From Bacteroidota bacterium (GTDB lineage Bacteria > Bacteroidota > Bacteroidia > CAMBQF01), in the NCBI GenBank assembly GCA_027483285.1, contig JAIXUZ010000071.1, positions 1 to 6,947 on the forward strand: 6,947 nt of DNA, given 5' to 3'. The notes beneath the pieces were generated by a model. That model did no database searches, was not told the DNA's origin, and was given only the letters and a program-made list of their open reading frames with translations. This document shows positions 5,158-6,947 of this stretch, piece by piece; the stretch's first letter is position 1; every line of letters starts with the position of its first letter. The translations under genes were made by a program, and so were the position numbers.

Positions 5158-6616
5158 TCAAAGCTTTGTCAACCCCATACTCCCGTAGTTTGCGGGCCAC
5201 CTTGCGGGCGTTTTCTATTTTGGGCAGTTCGTTAAAGTAATAACGGTACTGTGTGGTGTTTATTTTTTGTTTGCTAAAAGCGGGCACACAATCGCATAGG
5301 CGGGCTAGGGTGTCTTTGTTCATCCCGTATTCAGACAGTAAGCCTGCAGGGTCTTTATCATCAGCCGCAAACATAAGTTGCACCTCGTAACTGGGTTTTA
5401 TTTTGTTAAACGTGGCGGTATCTGTACGCCAGGTAATAGGGTATTTCAGTTCTTTAGTTTCTTTTAGGTGGGTGCGGGTATCGTTAGCAAACAGTTTAAA
5501 CTTGTAGTTTTCGGCCTTGTTTATTTCAAAAATGGTGGTATCGGCCTGGTACATAGATACCGGCAAAATAAAATAGTCTTTTTGCGCCGTGCGCGATGCC
5601 TTGTTTACCCATGCCGGGATGTAGGCGTAGTTAGACAATGTAGTCTCGCCCTTTTTTGTGTTTTTGGTCAGCTCCAGGTGTGCCATAATGCCACCATCCT
5701 GGTACTGGTTGCGCTGGTTAGATATGTAGTTGCCCAGCGACCAAAATACCACACCTGTATGCTTTTTGCCGCCGCGGCGGTAGGTAATTTCTTCAATAGG
5801 CTGTATAACGTGCGGGTGCGCTCCTATGATTAAATCGGCACCGTTTTCAAACGTAAACTCAGCAACCGAACGCTGGGTAGCATCGGGGTTGCGTTGGTAC
5901 TCGTTACCCCAATGGAAAAACACGATGGTATAATCGGGCTGGTAGTACTTGGCTTTTTTAAGGTCGGCGTGGATAAGGGCCGTATCAATAGGGTTGATGA
6001 TATAGGGCTTGTTTACCTTGATGCCGTTGGTGCCGTAGGTATAATTCAGTATCGCAATTTTTATGTTGTTGCGGATAATTATCAGCGGGTTTTCGTTCTC
6101 GCGATTGATGGTGTCTTTGTAGCTGCCGGTGTGCTGCATACCCTCGTGCTCCACAATATCAATGGTGCGCTGTATGCCTTTGTCTCCTTTGTCTGCCGCG
6201 TGGTTATTGGCATTTGCCAGCACATCAAAACCGGCCCATGCCAACGATTTTGCCAAATTATCGGGACTGCCAAACTGCGGGTAGCCCGAGAAACCTTCGC
6301 CGGGTAAGGTAGTTTCCAGGTTAGCAATGGCTAAATCGTAATTACTGATTAAGGGCTTTACAAAGCGGAAGCTATTGTCGAAATAATATTGCCCGTCGGT
6401 GCTGTTATAGGCCGCATCCAGTTGGGGCGAGTGCATCATAACATCGCCTGCAAAAAGTATAGATAGTTTATAGGTAGTGTCGGCATCGGGCGCGGTTATA
6501 CCGGCAGATGCGGGAGCCGATGAGTTATTGTTTCTCAACATAAACCCACCCACTAACGCAACAACAAGGGCAAACGAAAGCGCATACAAAAGGTTGGTAT
6601 TCCTAAGGCTGTTCAT
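5138..6616 (-). CDS. CapA/PgsA-like metallophosphoesterase-fold polysaccharide protein, membrane-anchored, with possible C-terminal SPOR-like domain
   Basis: A 492-residue protein. Residues 9-27 form a hydrophobic segment after a short N-terminus with one arginine, reading as a signal anchor or signal peptide without a lipobox cysteine, followed by a Ser/Ala/Asn linker. The catalytic-type domain (about 50-315) has the CapA family motifs in order: GDVMMHSP (57-64), NLETT (99-103), NNHAAD (137-142), HWGNEY (235-240), GAHPH (265-269) and SLGNY (293-297). Their Asp, Asn and His residues correspond to the metal site of calcineurin-like phosphoesterases. Relatives take part in capsule or poly-gamma-glutamate synthesis or export, but the biochemical activity is often unproven. 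Residues 410-492 look SPOR-like. The ATG at 6616 is chosen because a TTG at 6703 would lie upstream of an exact -7 box and would precede the hydrophobic segment with an atypical extension. It leads the leftward block. Confidence 0.88.
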   Translation of the reverse strand: MNSLRNTNLLYALSFALVVALVGGFMLRNNNSSAPASAGITAPDADTTYKLSILFAGDVMMHSPQLDAAYNSTDGQYYFDNSFRFVKPLISNYDLAIANLETTLPGEGFSGYPQFGSPDNLAKSLAWAGFDVLANANNHAADKGDKGIQRTIDIVEHEGMQHTGSYKDTINRENENPLIIIRNNIKIAILNYTYGTNGIKVNKPYIINPIDTALIHADLKKAKYYQPDYTIVFFHWGNEYQRNPDATQRSVAEFTFENGADLIIGAHPHVIQPIEEITYRRGGKKHTGVVFWSLGNYISNQRNQYQDGGIMAHLELTKNTKKGETTLSNYAYIPAWVNKASRTAQKDYFILPVSMYQADTTIFEINKAENYKFKLFANDTRTHLKETKELKYPITWRTDTATFNKIKPSYEVQLMFAADDKDPAGLLSEYGMNKDTLARLCDCVPAFSKQKINTTQYRYYFNELPKIENARKVARKLREYGVDKALIQVVYK

Positions 6617-6662
6617 GGGTATGTGTTGTGCGTTGTACAATACTCCTGTTTTTTGAGAAAAG

Positions 6663-6670
6663 CAAAAGTA
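6663..6670 (-). promoter_or_regulatory. Bacteroidota-type -7 promoter box for the capA-like gene
   Basis: The minus strand reads TACTTTTG, an exact TAnnTTTG match 46 nt upstream of the ATG at 6616. The predicted leader of about 40 nt includes AGGAG, but too far from the ATG to act as a normal ribosome binding site. The box supports starting the protein at 6616 rather than at the upstream TTG. No good -33 TTG is seen at the expected distance. Confidence 0.5.
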
Positions 6671-6752
6671 ACAATAAGCAGCATTGGTGGCACATGGCGG
6701 CAATTAATAGATAAAAAGATAAAGAATAAAGAATTGTTTAGTGTGGAAGAAA

Positions 6753-6796
6753 TCCCTCCCCCTCACTATGTTTGGGTACTCGCTTTTTAAAGGGAG
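6753..6796. repeat. Degenerate C-rich/G-rich inverted repeat in the capA-mnmG spacer
   Basis: A C-rich run, TCCCTCCCCCTC (6753-6764), is followed about 30 nt later by AGGGAG (6791-6796). Five or so bases can pair, with a large loop. The composition resembles the hairpin at 5107-5129, and it may be a decayed copy of the same kind of intergenic palindrome. Pairing is weak, so no function is claimed. Confidence 0.25.
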
Positions 6797-6817
6797 AACT
6801 TTAAAAAAATTTCGTAG

Positions 6818-6825
6818 TATCTTTG
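6818..6825 (+). promoter_or_regulatory. Bacteroidota-type -7 promoter box for mnmG
   Basis: TATCTTTG is an exact TAnnTTTG match 22 nt upstream of the mnmG ATG, giving a leader of roughly 15-20 nt. The sequence before the ATG is A/G-rich (AAAAGAG) with no strong Shine-Dalgarno, which is normal for this phylum. A -33 TTG is not clear in the A/T-rich stretch upstream. Confidence 0.55.
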
Positions 6826-6847
6826 TAAATTATTAGTTATAAAAGAG

Positions 6848-6947
6848 ATGTTTAAAGAGTACGATGTAATTGTTGTTGGTGCGGGGCACGCGGGTTGCGA
6901 GGCTGCCGCTGCTGCTGCCAATATGGGTAGCCGCGTTATGCTGGTAA
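6848..6947 (+). CDS. mnmG: tRNA uridine-5-carboxymethylaminomethyl modification enzyme MnmG (GidA), N-terminal part
   Basis: Only the first 33 codons are present; the gene runs off the right edge. The start [20 protein letters not shown] contains the FAD-binding loop G11-A-G13-H-A-G16 followed by C17-E18. [10 protein letters not shown] is the near-invariant N-terminal signature of MnmG, and the ATG position fits the family. The full enzyme (usually about 620 residues) works with MnmE in the cytoplasm to modify the wobble uridine of several tRNAs, using FAD and a methylene-folate carbon donor. It is transcribed away from the polysaccharide block and is a housekeeping gene that marks its right border. 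Other FAD proteins share GxGxxG, but GHAGCEAA makes them unlikely. Confidence 0.95.
   Translation, partial: MFKEYDVIVVGAGHAGCEAAAAAANMGSRVMLV

Noticed and set aside
5468..6307. Plus-strand open frames of 121 and 137 codons opposite the capA-like gene
   Set aside because: They are antisense to a gene with clear family motifs, have low-complexity V/G/Y-rich translations, and show no domain I recognise.
6617..6703. 29-residue upstream extension of the capA-like protein from a TTG at 6703
   Set aside because: The start codon is weak, the extension has no family character, and an exact -7 promoter box lies inside it, so the ATG at 6616 is more likely.
6704..6847. Small gene or RNA gene in the divergent spacer before mnmG
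   Set aside because: I see no open frame with a credible start, no tRNA-like folds and no riboswitch pattern; only the mnmG promoter box and a C-rich stretch stand out.

Overview
The window looks chromosomal and comes from a Bacteroidota bacterium, most likely a Sphingobacteriaceae-type soil or water organism such as the Mucilaginibacter/Pedobacter group. The evidence is the moderate GC content, the lack of strong Shine-Dalgarno sequences, several exact TAnnTTTG promoter -7 boxes (the Bacteroidota housekeeping sigma signature), and the protein sequences themselves. The genus is inferred from remembered family resemblance, not from a search.

Layout. Positions 1-6616 form a leftward (minus-strand) block of eight genes for nucleotide sugars and envelope polysaccharide. 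In transcription order they are: a membrane-anchored CapA-like protein with a possible C-terminal SPOR-like domain (6616-5138); a WbpE-type sugar aminotransferase (5060-3933); UDP-glucose 6-dehydrogenase (3931-2624); UDP-glucuronate decarboxylase (2615-1635); acylphosphatase (1651-1370, TTG start overlapping the previous gene); a small YcxB-like membrane protein (1361-870); a WbpD-type hexapeptide acetyltransferase (774-190); and the first 63 codons of a Gfo/Idh/MocA dehydrogenase (190-1, cut by the window edge). A divergent spacer of about 230 bp separates this block from the first 33 codons of mnmG, a tRNA-modification gene on the plus strand (6848-6947).

How the genes work together. Ugd and Uxs form the two-step route UDP-glucose to UDP-glucuronate to UDP-xylose. 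The Gfo/Idh dehydrogenase, WbpE-like aminotransferase and WbpD-like acetyltransferase are the 3-oxidation, 3-amination and 3-N-acetylation steps known from UDP-2,3-diacetamido-2,3-dideoxy-glucuronate synthesis. The UDP-GlcNAc 6-dehydrogenase that should feed that pathway is not in the window and may lie beyond the left edge. Gene spacing suggests three leftward units: capA-like alone; wbpE-ugd-uxs-acyP-ycxB, with gaps of 1-8 nt or an overlap; and wbpD-gfo, joined by a TAATG stop/start overlap. Exact -7 boxes precede the first and third units, and hairpins lie between units.

No CRISPR array, transposase, tRNA, rRNA or clear mobile element was seen. No stretch longer than 300 bases lacks a gene. 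Nothing amounts to a clearly new system. The most interesting points are the CapA/SPOR-like architecture, the mixed nucleotide-sugar pathway, the decayed zinc ribbon on the acetyltransferase, and the acylphosphatase/YcxB pair inside a sugar operon.
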